A stretch of DNA of 64,000 nucleotides from Lachnospiraceae bacterium (lineage in GTDB: Bacteria > Bacillota > Clostridia > Lachnospirales > Lachnospiraceae), in the NCBI GenBank assembly GCA_022510725.1, contig JAFLSW010000001.1:186001-250000 (forward strand), read 5' to 3'. Both the position numbers and the translations under genes were made by a program. The notes under the pieces are model-generated. The model was not told where the DNA came from, did not search any database, and worked only from the letters and a program-made list of their open reading frames with translations. Positions 41,362 through 51,215 of the stretch are shown here, in pieces; the stretch's first letter is position 1; the number at the start of each line of letters is the position of its first letter.

Positions 41362-41633
41362 ATCAGTATTCTTTGTGTTACGATGTTCAAAAGCATATAT
41401 TTCTAACATTCTATGCGAAAGCAGTCTATGGTTCTAACACCAATTCGAGAAATTCTATGCTTATCAATTGTTTTGACAGTATTACCGGGAAGTGATGTTA
41501 ATAAAGGGTAAGTTATGTAAAGACCTTGTTTTATTTTTATAAATCTGCCCCATCACATTCCTGTAGGAAGGAGGTGACTAAATGGCAACTTCAAGTGTAT
41601 TGAAAAGTAGTAATGGAATCATCATAAAATGAT
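41362..41633 (+). other. Spacer with a 16-codon ORF, possible gene remnant
   Basis: No full-size gene is present. At 41582-41632 a 16-residue ORF (MATSSVLKSSNGIIIK) has an excellent AGGAAGGAGG ribosome site. Its first ten residues resemble the start of small DUF1659-type proteins, after which it ends, with its stop just before the next promoter. It is best read as the truncated front of a lost gene. The words TTCTAACA and TTCTATGC each occur twice between 41400 and 41461. Confidence 0.4.
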
Positions 41634-41662
41634 TTGACATATTTTAAAGCGATTTGTATAAT
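41634..41662 (+). promoter_or_regulatory. Consensus sigma-A promoter of the antitoxin RNA
   Basis: A perfect TTGACA (41634-41639), a 17-base spacer and a perfect TATAAT (41657-41662). It is the strongest promoter match in the window. The predicted start is near 41669. Confidence 0.85.
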
Positions 41663-41668
41663 AATAGC

Positions 41669-41785
41669 ACAGATGAGAAATCATCAGGTGAGTTCTACTT
41701 GCTCAAGTAGACTTTTGAAACAGAGTATTTCCGCTGAGGCGGATGCTACCAAATGGCTGTGCTGAAAAGCATGGCCATTTGTGTG
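41669..41785 (+). ncRNA. Candidate type III antitoxin RNA (ToxI/CptI-like)
   Basis: Between a consensus promoter and a ToxN-family gene lie four hairpins with almost no coding potential. They are H1 GATGA/TCATC (41672-41685, GAAA loop), H2 TCTACTT/AAGTAGA (41694-41711, GCTC loop), H3 TCCGC/GCGGA (41730-41743, TGAG loop), and H4, a 13-bp stem with GAAA loop (41751-41780). H4 would act as the partial terminator that type III loci have before the toxin. TGAG at 41689-41692 and the H3 loop TGAG can each pair with CTCA at the H2 loop, giving a pseudoknot or loop-loop contact. Exact tandem repeats, the hallmark of known toxI arrays, are not obvious. The assignment rests on order and on the toxin family. 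Confidence 0.6.
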
Positions 41786-41799
41786 TTATGGGAGATTTT

Positions 41800-42321
41800 A
41801 TGCTGGATTTTTATACGGTTAAAATGAAATACATAAGAAACCTTATGAATATTGATCATCAAAACATTATATCGGTATCGCCACAGCACAAGAAAAATAA
41901 AAGAATTTTTGTTGGTATAATTGTTATGATAAATCATTATAAGTATTGCATTCCCATTAGTTCTGTTGAAGAGAAGCCTAAATACAAGGTGATGTCAAAT
42001 AATATAACTTTTAGAAAAATTACGAATACATCAGGCGAAGTAATAGCTGTCTTAAATATTAACAATATGATTCCGGTTAGAGAAGAATATCTAATTCCTT
42101 TTGATATGAAGATTTATCCATCGGATAACGAAAAACAGCGTAATTATAAAAAGTATTGTATGGAAGAATTAAAATGGTGCAGGGAGCATGAGAATGAAAT
42201 TGTTATGCTGGCAAACAAATTACATAAAATGGTGTGTAGTGGACAGCCATTTAAGAAACGGAAGATTTGTCCCGATTATAAATTGCTGGAAAGGGAATGC
42301 GACAAGGCTAAATTAATATAG
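41800..42321 (+). CDS. ToxN/AbiQ-family type III toxin (endoribonuclease)
   Basis: A 173-residue protein with the ToxN pattern: MLDFYTVKMKYIRNL at the N-terminus, RIFVGIIVMINHYKYCIPISSVEEK, then ITFRKI, VLNINNMIPVREEYLIPFDM and a C-terminal YKKYCMEELKWCREHENEIVMLANKLHKM helix. ToxN enzymes cut RNA and are held inactive by their RNA antitoxin; many act in phage defence by abortive infection. I chose ATG 41800, with GGGAG upstream; in-frame ATGs at 41743 and 41788 fall in or next to the terminator hairpin. The gene is AT-rich compared with its neighbours, which suggests acquisition. Confidence 0.82.
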   Translation: MLDFYTVKMKYIRNLMNIDHQNIISVSPQHKKNKRIFVGIIVMINHYKYCIPISSVEEKPKYKVMSNNITFRKITNTSGEVIAVLNINNMIPVREEYLIPFDMKIYPSDNEKQRNYKKYCMEELKWCREHENEIVMLANKLHKMVCSGQPFKKRKICPDYKLLERECDKAKLI

Positions 42322-42418
42322 TATCGTGAAATGTCATTTGTATGCACCTTTTTCTCAGTCCCCATTTCCTCACCGAGTCATATAATAAAACAATAGAAAA
42401 CAGGAGATTTTTAACTTT

Positions 42419-44398
42419 ATGGCTATTGGTTATTTAATGATACAGGCGAGGCTTGCAGATGATTCCATTCCCTTAGAGGGAATACCTGTCTGGATACTGG
42501 ACGATGAGGGTCACAAGATCTATGAGGTGGTAACGGATGAAAACGGAGAAACGCCCACAGTGTCCTTGGAGACAGTGGCTGCAAATCTTTCTTTGGATCC
42601 GGATTATACAGGAAACCCTTATGTCGGTTATGATGTGCTGACCCAGCATGAAGGCTTTGAGTTTCTTTATGTGGCGGATATCCCCATATATGAAGATGAA
42701 ACGGCGATCCTGCCTCTTACCCTGGTACCCATGCGGCAATTTGAACGGAGCGGCGGGCTGACCAAGATAACGATTGAAAAACCTGCGGCGGGAAGACCGG
42801 TGGAGCGTATTCAGCAGGAACCGGGGGTGGATCCCAGGGTATTGCGGCAGGTGGTGATTCCTAACAGGATCACGGTACATCTGGGTGCGCCCACTGTTTC
42901 CGCTGCCAATGTACAGGTGTCTTTTCCCGATTATATCAAGAATGTGGCAAGCAGCGAGATCTACGCTACCTGGCCAGATGCTTCTCTTCGGGCAAATATT
43001 TACGCCATCATTACTTTTGCTTTAAACCGTATTTTTACGGAATGGTACAGAGGGCAGGGATATAACTTTGATATTACCAATAATACGGCCTATGACCAGG
43101 CTTATGTGTATGGAGGACCCATCTACGAATCCATCAATGCTATCGTAGATGAGATCTTTAATGAGTATGTGAAAAGACCGGGGCAGATCGCTCCCTTCTT
43201 TACTTCATTTTGTAACGGTACTAGCGTGACCTGTTCGGGGTTGTCCCAATGGGGCACAGTTACATTGGCACAAAGAGGGCTGACCCCTTTGCAGATCCTG
43301 CGTTCTTATTATCCAAGTAATGTAGAGATCGCAAAAGCATCAGCCATTACGGATGCGACTTCTTCCTATCCCGGTACACCCTTAAAGCGCGGCAGCACAG
43401 GCCTGGATGTACAGACCATTCAGACTTATTTAAATAGAATACGGAATAATTATCCTGCCATTCCGGTCATCACCGATGAAACCGGCGTATTTGGAAGTAC
43501 GACGGAAGCGGCGGTAAGAAAATTCCAAAGTGTATTCAATTTGGGAACCGACGGCATCGTAGGGAAATCTACCTGGTATAAGATCTCGCAGTTGTATACG
43601 GCAGTGACCAGACTGGCAGAATTGGACAGTGAAGGTACATCTTTAGGAATCGGTACAGTGCCGCCCAGTACGGTATTAAGCCAGGGTTCTTCCGGAAATG
43701 ATGTGCTGACCTTACAATATCTTATCAATGTGGTTTCGGAATTCTATCCCAATATTCCGAGCGTCTCTCAAAGCGGTGTATTTGATAGTGCCACAAAACA
43801 GGCAGTCATCGCCTTCCAGCAGATGATGCAGCTGCCTTCCGATGGCGTTGTAGGAGCCGCAACATGGCAGGCTCTTTACAATATCTATCTGGGCATAGGA
43901 GAAAATGTGCCGCCCACAAAACCGGATTCCGCTTACTTTAATTACACAGTGCAGCCGGGGGATACGCTGTGGCAGCTTTCCAGGCAATTTGGTACTACGG
44001 TAGATGCCATCAAAAGATTGAATGGCTTGACTGGCGATATCATCAATATCGGTCAGGTGTTAAAAATTCCTACAGAAGCTTCCCCTTCCTACTTTGAGTA
44101 TGTTGTACAGTCAGGGGATACGCTGTGGCAGCTTTCCAGAAGGTTTAACACTACAGTAGATGCGATCAAGAGTTTAAACGGTCTGACAGGTGATCTTTTA
44201 AATATCGGCCAGGTGTTAAAGATCCCCGGTAATGCCTCCTCTTCCTATGTGGAATATACGGTTCGGTCGGGAGATACACTGTGGCAGCTTTCCAGAAGGT
44301 TTAACACTACAGTAGATGCTATTAAAAGCCTCAACGGTCTGACAAGTGATCTTTTAAACATCGGTCAGGTTCTCCTTATTCCCGACAATATATCATAA
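42419..44398 (+). CDS. Cell-wall binding protein with two PG_binding_1 and three LysM domains
   Basis: A 659-residue protein without a signal peptide. The N-terminal region (1-150) is beta-rich. A middle domain (about 165-305) reads IYATWPDASLRANIYAIITFALNRIFTEWYRGQGYNFDITNNTAYDQ, then FCNGTSVTCSGLSQWGTVTLAQRGL, which resembles SpoIID/amidase-enhancer segments. Two peptidoglycan-binding domains follow (about 325-395 and 420-495, each with a GSxGxDVxTxQ opening). Three nearly identical LysM repeats close the protein (from about 510, each with GDTLWQLSR). Lack of a signal peptide with many wall-binding domains is usual for clostridial spore or mother-cell cortex proteins, so a sporulation role is plausible but inferred. 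Confidence 0.85.
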   Translation: MAIGYLMIQARLADDSIPLEGIPVWILDDEGHKIYEVVTDENGETPTVSLETVAANLSLDPDYTGNPYVGYDVLTQHEGFEFLYVADIPIYEDETAILPLTLVPMRQFERSGGLTKITIEKPAAGRPVERIQQEPGVDPRVLRQVVIPNRITVHLGAPTVSAANVQVSFPDYIKNVASSEIYATWPDASLRANIYAIITFALNRIFTEWYRGQGYNFDITNNTAYDQAYVYGGPIYESINAIVDEIFNEYVKRPGQIAPFFTSFCNGTSVTCSGLSQWGTVTLAQRGLTPLQILRSYYPSNVEIAKASAITDATSSYPGTPLKRGSTGLDVQTIQTYLNRIRNNYPAIPVITDETGVFGSTTEAAVRKFQSVFNLGTDGIVGKSTWYKISQLYTAVTRLAELDSEGTSLGIGTVPPSTVLSQGSSGNDVLTLQYLINVVSEFYPNIPSVSQSGVFDSATKQAVIAFQQMMQLPSDGVVGAATWQALYNIYLGIGENVPPTKPDSAYFNYTVQPGDTLWQLSRQFGTTVDAIKRLNGLTGDIINIGQVLKIPTEASPSYFEYVVQSGDTLWQLSRRFNTTVDAIKSLNGLTGDLLNIGQVLKIPGNASSSYVEYTVRSGDTLWQLSRRFNTTVDAIKSLNGLTSDLLNIGQVLLIPDNIS

Positions 44399-44438
44399 GT
44401 ACAGCCTGTGATCGTCATTCTATAGCATGATCTTAATT

Positions 44439-44475
44439 AAGATTCCGGTCTGGATAGGCCGGAATCTTTGGCTCT
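44439..44475 (+). terminator. Terminator after the LysM gene
   Basis: A perfect 10-bp stem AAGATTCCGG (44439-44448) with CCGGAATCTT (44459-44468) and a 10-base loop, followed by a short T tract. Confidence 0.7.
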
Positions 44476-44503
44476 TGCCATTTTGCTCCTCATGCCCTAT
44501 GAT
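44475..44503 (+). promoter_or_regulatory. gatCAB promoter
   Basis: TTGCCA (44475-44480), a 17-base spacer and TATGAT (44498-44503), directly after the preceding terminator and about 60 bases before gatC. Confidence 0.65.
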
Positions 44504-44562
44504 AATACTGGAATCTCTGCTTAAAATATGGTAGAATACCTTGACAGAAAGGATGGATAGAA

Positions 44563-44853
44563 ATGGCGAATGTGATTACAGACGAAACCATTGAATATGT
44601 AGGTATTTTGGCAAAGCTGGAGTTGTCTTTGGAAGAAAAAGAACAAGCAAAAAAGGATATGGCTTCCATGCTGGATTATATCGATAAACTGGGAGAACTG
44701 GACACCACGGGAATTGAGCCCATGAGTCATGTGTTCCCGGTTCATAATGTATTTCGTGAAGATAAGATAACAAACGGAGACGACAGGGAAAACATCCTGC
44801 AAAATGCTCCGGAAGAAAAGAACGGCATGTTTGTTGTGCCCAGCACATTTTAA
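44563..44853 (+). CDS. gatC: Asp/Glu-tRNA amidotransferase subunit C
   Basis: A 96-residue Gat[67 protein letters not shown], the family core. It wraps around the GatA-GatB pair and stabilises it. It is first of three consecutive genes; gatA starts 14 bp later. The ribosome site is AGAAAGGATGG. Confidence 0.95.
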   Translation: MANVITDETIEYVGILAKLELSLEEKEQAKKDMASMLDYIDKLGELDTTGIEPMSHVFPVHNVFREDKITNGDDRENILQNAPEEKNGMFVVPSTF

Positions 44854-44867
44854 GGAGGGCTTTAGGA

Positions 44868-46331
44868 ATGAGTTGTCTGGATTTGTCGGCGGTAGAGCTT
44901 TCCGCAAGCATAAAGGAAGGAAAGACCACTGTAAAAGAAGCGGTAGAAGCAGTGTTTTCCCGGATCGAAGAAAGAGAAGATAGCTTAAACTGCTATGTGA
45001 CCCTGGATAAAGAAGGGGCATTGAAAAGTGCAGAGCAGATACAGAAAAAAATAGACGCAGGGGAGTTGACCGGTCCTTTGGCCGGCGTTCCTGTTGCCAT
45101 TAAGGACAACCTGTGTACGGAAGGGCTGCTCACTACCTGTTCTTCCAAAATATTGGGAAACTTTGTACCCACTTATTCTTCGGAAGCGGTGATCAATCTG
45201 CAAAAGGCGGGAGCTGTTATATTGGGTAAGACCAATATGGACGAGTTCGCTATGGGTTCCACATCGGAAACCTCTGCTTTTGGCCCCACCAAGAATCCTT
45301 GGAATACAGATCATGTTCCCGGCGGTTCCTCCGGCGGTTCTGCAGCAGCGGTGGCAGCAGGAGAATGTTTTTATGCCTTGGGTTCCGATACCGGCGGGTC
45401 TATCCGTCAGCCTGCAGCTTACTGTGGTGTGGTGGGGATGAAGCCCACCTACGGTACGGTTTCCCGTTATGGATTGATTGCCTATGGTTCCTCTCTGGAT
45501 CAGATCGGTCCCTTAAGCCGTAATGTCTCGGATTGTGCAGCTATTTTAGAGGTGATATCCTCTCATGATAAAAAGGATTCCACCAGCGTAGAGCGGGATG
45601 ATACGGACTTTACTTCCGCCCTTGTGGATGATGTAAAGGGCATGAAGATCGGGATTCCCCGTGATTATTTTAAAGAAGGCCTGGACAATGAAGTGCGGGA
45701 TAAGGTACTGGCAGCAGCTAAGGTTCTGGAAGAAAAGGGTGCCATAGTGGAAGAGTTTGACCTATCCTTAGTGGAATACGCTATCCCCGCATATTACACC
45801 ATTGCGGCGGCGGAAGCCAGCTCCAATCTGGAGCGGTTTGATGGCGTGAAATACGGATTCCGTGCCGAAGACTGTGAAGAACTTCACCAAATGTACAAAA
45901 GAAGCCGTTCCCAGGGATTTGGCCCTGAGGTAAAGCGTCGTATCATGCTGGGTTCTTTCGTGTTAAGCTCCGGTTATTATGATGCTTATTATTTAAAGGC
46001 ATTGCGGGTAAAGGCGCTGATCAAGAAAGCCTTTGACGAAGCCTTTGCAAAATATGATGTGATCCTGGCACCTTGTGCGCCTACCACTGCGCCCAAGCTG
46101 GGCGCCTCCTTATCGGATCCCATCAAGATGTATTTAAGCGATATTTATACGATATCCGTCAATCTGGCGGGACTGCCGGGCATCAGCCTGCCCTGCGGCA
46201 TGGACAAAAACGGCCTGCCCATCGGCTTGCAGCTGATCGGAGATTGTTTTAAAGAAAAGAAGCTTATTCAGACAGCCTACTCCTATGAACAGGCAAGAGG
46301 CGCATTTCCACTGGCAAAGGAGGGCAAATAG
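44868..46331 (+). CDS. gatA: Asp/Glu-tRNA amidotransferase subunit A
   Basis: A 487-residue amidase-signature protein. The catalytic Lys lies in AIKDNLCTEG, the cis-Ser in GGSSGGSAAAVAAG and the nucleophile Ser in DTGGSIRQPAAYCG. GatA releases ammonia from glutamine or asparagine and feeds it to GatB, which amidates Asp-tRNA(Asn) or Glu-tRNA(Gln). Length and motifs are standard. Its stop is directly followed by the gatB ATG. Confidence 0.97.
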   Translation: MSCLDLSAVELSASIKEGKTTVKEAVEAVFSRIEEREDSLNCYVTLDKEGALKSAEQIQKKIDAGELTGPLAGVPVAIKDNLCTEGLLTTCSSKILGNFVPTYSSEAVINLQKAGAVILGKTNMDEFAMGSTSETSAFGPTKNPWNTDHVPGGSSGGSAAAVAAGECFYALGSDTGGSIRQPAAYCGVVGMKPTYGTVSRYGLIAYGSSLDQIGPLSRNVSDCAAILEVISSHDKKDSTSVERDDTDFTSALVDDVKGMKIGIPRDYFKEGLDNEVRDKVLAAAKVLEEKGAIVEEFDLSLVEYAIPAYYTIAAAEASSNLERFDGVKYGFRAEDCEELHQMYKRSRSQGFGPEVKRRIMLGSFVLSSGYYDAYYLKALRVKALIKKAFDEAFAKYDVILAPCAPTTAPKLGASLSDPIKMYLSDIYTISVNLAGLPGISLPCGMDKNGLPIGLQLIGDCFKEKKLIQTAYSYEQARGAFPLAKEGK

Positions 46332-47762
46332 ATGGCAAAGCAATATGAAACCGTGATCGGTCTGGAAGTGCATGTGGAGCTTGCCACCAAGACCAAAATA
46401 TTCTGCGGCTGTTCCACTGCTTTTGGAGGAGAGCCCAATACCCATACCTGCCCTGTCTGCACCGGTATGCCCGGTTCTCTTCCTGTTTTAAACAAACAGG
46501 TGTTGGAATATGCTATCGGCGTAGGGCTTGCGACCAATTGTGACATTACCAGGAATTGTAAGTTTGACAGAAAAAATTATTTCTATCCGGATAACCCCCA
46601 GAACTATCAGATATCCCAGTTATATCTTCCCATCTGCCGCAACGGCTATGTGGAGATCGAGACGGAGGAAGGCTCCAAAAAAGTGGGCATTCATGAGATC
46701 CACATGGAAGAGGATGCGGGCAAGCTGATCCATGATGAATGGGATGACTGCTCTTTGGTAGACTATAATCGTTCCGGTGTGCCCTTGATCGAGATCGTAT
46801 CGGAGCCGGATATGCGAAGCGAGCAGGAAGTGATCGCCTATTTGGAGAAGCTGCGTCTGATCATCCAGTATCTGGGAGCTTCAGACTGTAAGTTACAGGA
46901 AGGCTCCATGAGAGCGGATGTGAACCTTTCCGTCAGGGAAGTGGGAGCCAAGGAATTCGGAACCAGAACGGAAATGAAAAATTTAAACTCCTTTAAGGCC
47001 ATTGCCCGTGCTATTGAAGGAGAGCGGGCAAGACAGATCGATCTGTTAGAGGATGGCGAAGAGGTCATTCAGGAGACAAGGCGTTGGGATGATACAAAGG
47101 AAACCTCCTATGCCATGAGAAGCAAGGAAGATGCCCAGGATTATCGTTACTTTCCCGATCCCGATCTGGTGCCGGTGGTCGTAAGTGATGAGCTTTTGGA
47201 AAGTATCCGGGCAAAACAGCCTGAATTCCGTACGGAAAAAATGGCTCGTTATGCCAAAGAATACGATATTCCCGCTTATGATATTGAGATCATAACCGGT
47301 TCCAAAAGGATGGCGGATCTCTTTGAAGAGACTGTTGCCATCTGCGGCCAGCCCAAAAAGGTTTCCAACTGGCTTATGGTAGAGACCATGCGCCTCTTAA
47401 AAGAACAGGATATGGAAGCCGAGGATATCCGGTTTTCTCCTGCCCACCTGGCTGCTTTGATCCAGATGACGGAAAAGAAAGAGATCAACAGTTCCGTGGC
47501 AAAGGAAGTTTTTGAAGTTATGTTCAATGAGGATGTGGATCCCGCCGCTTATGTGGAAGAAAAAGGTTTGAAGACCGTTCATGATGAAGGGGCACTGCGT
47601 AAGACCATTGAAGAGATCGTGGCAGCAAATCCCCAGTCTGTAGAGGACTATCGAAACGGTAAGGAAAAGGCTATCGGTTTCCTGGTGGGACAGACCATGA
47701 AGGCTATGAAGGGAAAAGCAGATCCCGGTCTGGTAAACCAGATTTTAAAGGAACTTTTATAA
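46332..47762 (+). CDS. gatB: Asp/Glu-tRNA amidotransferase subunit B
   Basis: A 476-residue GatB. The N-terminal YETVIGLEVHVELATKTKIFCGC and the zinc-binding CSTAF...CPVC segment are typical. MEEDAGKLIHD, VDYNRSGVPLIEIVSEPD and EMKNLNSFKAIARAIEGE form the kinase site that activates the tRNA-bound carboxylate. The C-terminal YqeY-like tail (about 330-476) grips the tRNA. It abuts gatA with no gap. A glnS gene at 55938 suggests that the complex is mainly needed here for Asn-tRNA, though this cannot be settled from one window. Confidence 0.97.
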   Translation: MAKQYETVIGLEVHVELATKTKIFCGCSTAFGGEPNTHTCPVCTGMPGSLPVLNKQVLEYAIGVGLATNCDITRNCKFDRKNYFYPDNPQNYQISQLYLPICRNGYVEIETEEGSKKVGIHEIHMEEDAGKLIHDEWDDCSLVDYNRSGVPLIEIVSEPDMRSEQEVIAYLEKLRLIIQYLGASDCKLQEGSMRADVNLSVREVGAKEFGTRTEMKNLNSFKAIARAIEGERARQIDLLEDGEEVIQETRRWDDTKETSYAMRSKEDAQDYRYFPDPDLVPVVVSDELLESIRAKQPEFRTEKMARYAKEYDIPAYDIEIITGSKRMADLFEETVAICGQPKKVSNWLMVETMRLLKEQDMEAEDIRFSPAHLAALIQMTEKKEINSSVAKEVFEVMFNEDVDPAAYVEEKGLKTVHDEGALRKTIEEIVAANPQSVEDYRNGKEKAIGFLVGQTMKAMKGKADPGLVNQILKELL

Positions 47763-47822
47763 GAGTTGATCTAAGGACCTTTCAAATGCTCCTGCATATG
47801 ATAAAAGAAAAAGGTTATTGAT

Positions 47823-48311
47823 ATGCAGGTAACACCGCGTTTGGAATGGATACGATTACTACAAAAAAACAGACCGCAGGCTGTGGCATGGATTCAGGGA
47901 AATGAAGAGAATCCACAGCTTAGCGGTCTTGTTAAATTTTATACCACCCTTTACGGAGGCGTGTTGGTGGAGGCAGAGATTTTTGGATTGCCCAATATAG
48001 ATGCAGGGCATGCTTCGGATTTTTATGCCATGCACATACATGAAAAAGGAGATTGCAGTGAAGAATTTGCAAATACGGGAGGGCACTACAACCCGGCAGG
48101 GCTGCCTCACCCGGATCATGCGGGAGATATGCTTCCACTTATGGGCAATCAGGGCTATGCCTATACTGTTTTTTATGATAAGCGCTTTACGGTATCACAG
48201 ATTATAGGAAAGTCCGTGATCATCCACGGAGGAAAAGATGACTTTTCCAGCCAGCCGGCAGGAAATGCAGGAGAAAAAATAGGCTGCGGAGTCATTATGC
48301 AGGAAGGATAG
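47823..48311 (+). CDS. Cu/Zn superoxide dismutase-like protein, no signal peptide
   Basis: A 162-residue SodC-type fold. Metal ligands can be matched: H71 and H73 (MHIHE), bridging H88 (GGHYNP), H96, H99 and D102 (HPDHAGD), and H135 (VIIHGG). The disulfide cysteines C78 (GDC) and C155 (CGVI) are present. The active-site Arg of true enzymes (usually GNAGSRLACG) is replaced by Lys (K152). The zinc loop is short. There is no signal peptide or membrane helix, so it would be cytosolic, unlike most bacterial SodC. Dismutase activity is likely weak or uncertain. Confidence 0.8.
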   Translation: MQVTPRLEWIRLLQKNRPQAVAWIQGNEENPQLSGLVKFYTTLYGGVLVEAEIFGLPNIDAGHASDFYAMHIHEKGDCSEEFANTGGHYNPAGLPHPDHAGDMLPLMGNQGYAYTVFYDKRFTVSQIIGKSVIIHGGKDDFSSQPAGNAGEKIGCGVIMQEG

Positions 48312-48320
48312 CAGAAAGCC

Positions 48321-48986
48321 TTAATCTTCCAAAAGATAACGCAAAAATTCAACAGCCGTATCCTGGTGGAGGGCCGAGTATCCCACTGCCAGATATGGCT
48401 TTTCTTCATCTCCGTAGAAGTCTTTGATCTTTGGAAGATCCCCTACATAAATGCCGATGGGCACATCTCCGTCCTCTTCATAGGTAAAATAGATCAGACG
48501 GCCTTTGCAGGAATTGTACAGATCTTCCGGCAGCAGGCTTTCCAGATCTGCCAGGTAGGCTTGGGTGGCACAGGAATCCAGAATCCATTCCGGGGCGATC
48601 AAAACATCGATCCTGCCCTTTTCCAGATATGCGGACATCTTTTGGGAATAGGAAACATCCAGGCTGCTGTTCCTGGTTTGGGACATCTGATAGGTAACAT
48701 CCAGTTGGGCAGGGTTGACTTTCAGGTCTGCGCCCCTTGCTATGGCAAAATCCGTTACCAGATCTGTCTCTTCCTCTGTCAACAGAGCGGAGTTTGCCAT
48801 AGCCACATAGATATAAGGCTCTTTGGATGCCTCAATAAAGTGGCGGATATAGGTAATGACGCAAAATAGCACCACCAGGATCAGAACGGCATGTACCCAA
48901 TGATAATACCAGAAATATTTAAATCGGGCCCATTTCCCCTTCTCTTTCATTTTTTCTTTATTTTTTTCTATTTCATCTTTTAACAT
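48321..48986 (-). CDS. Unrecognised single-pass membrane protein
   Basis: A 221-residue protein. A charged N-terminus (MLKDEIEKNKEKMKEKGKWARFKYFWYYHWVH) precedes one membrane helix at about 33-50. An extracytoplasmic domain of about 165 residues follows, with YIYVAMANSALLTEEETDLVTDFA, RIDVLIAPEWILDSCATQAYLADLESLLP and a C-terminal AVEFLRYLLED. The VLIAPEW and ADLESLLP phrases resemble periplasmic-binding-protein folds, but no family is certain. It is convergent with the SOD-like gene (9-bp gap). Confidence 0.65.
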   Translation of the reverse strand: MLKDEIEKNKEKMKEKGKWARFKYFWYYHWVHAVLILVVLFCVITYIRHFIEASKEPYIYVAMANSALLTEEETDLVTDFAIARGADLKVNPAQLDVTYQMSQTRNSSLDVSYSQKMSAYLEKGRIDVLIAPEWILDSCATQAYLADLESLLPEDLYNSCKGRLIYFTYEEDGDVPIGIYVGDLPKIKDFYGDEEKPYLAVGYSALHQDTAVEFLRYLLED

Positions 48987-49124
48987 CCGAAAACATCCTT
49001 TACATTGTTGGTCTTTAAAATCCGTAACTAATCATATTATGCAGAAAAAACTGTGTCAATAAGCTTTAGGGAAATTTAAATGTCTTTTTCAATCTTTTTG
49101 CGCATATAAATAGGGTTCTATAAC

Positions 49125-49153
49125 TTGAAAAATTCCACAGAATGTAATAATAT
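49125..49153 (+). promoter_or_regulatory. Promoter of the 49195-guaB operon
   Basis: TTGAAA (49125-49130), a 17-base spacer and TAATAT (49148-49153). AGGAGG follows at 49176-49181, a rather long 13 bases before the ATG of the first gene. Confidence 0.65.
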
Positions 49154-49194
49154 GTTCTTAATACCCTTGTATACTAGGAGGAATATATACTCAG

Positions 49195-51173
<1,979 letters not shown>

Positions 51174-51215
51174 TCCTGCTGTGATCGGACGATAAATGTA
51201 TGGGGATATAAAAAG

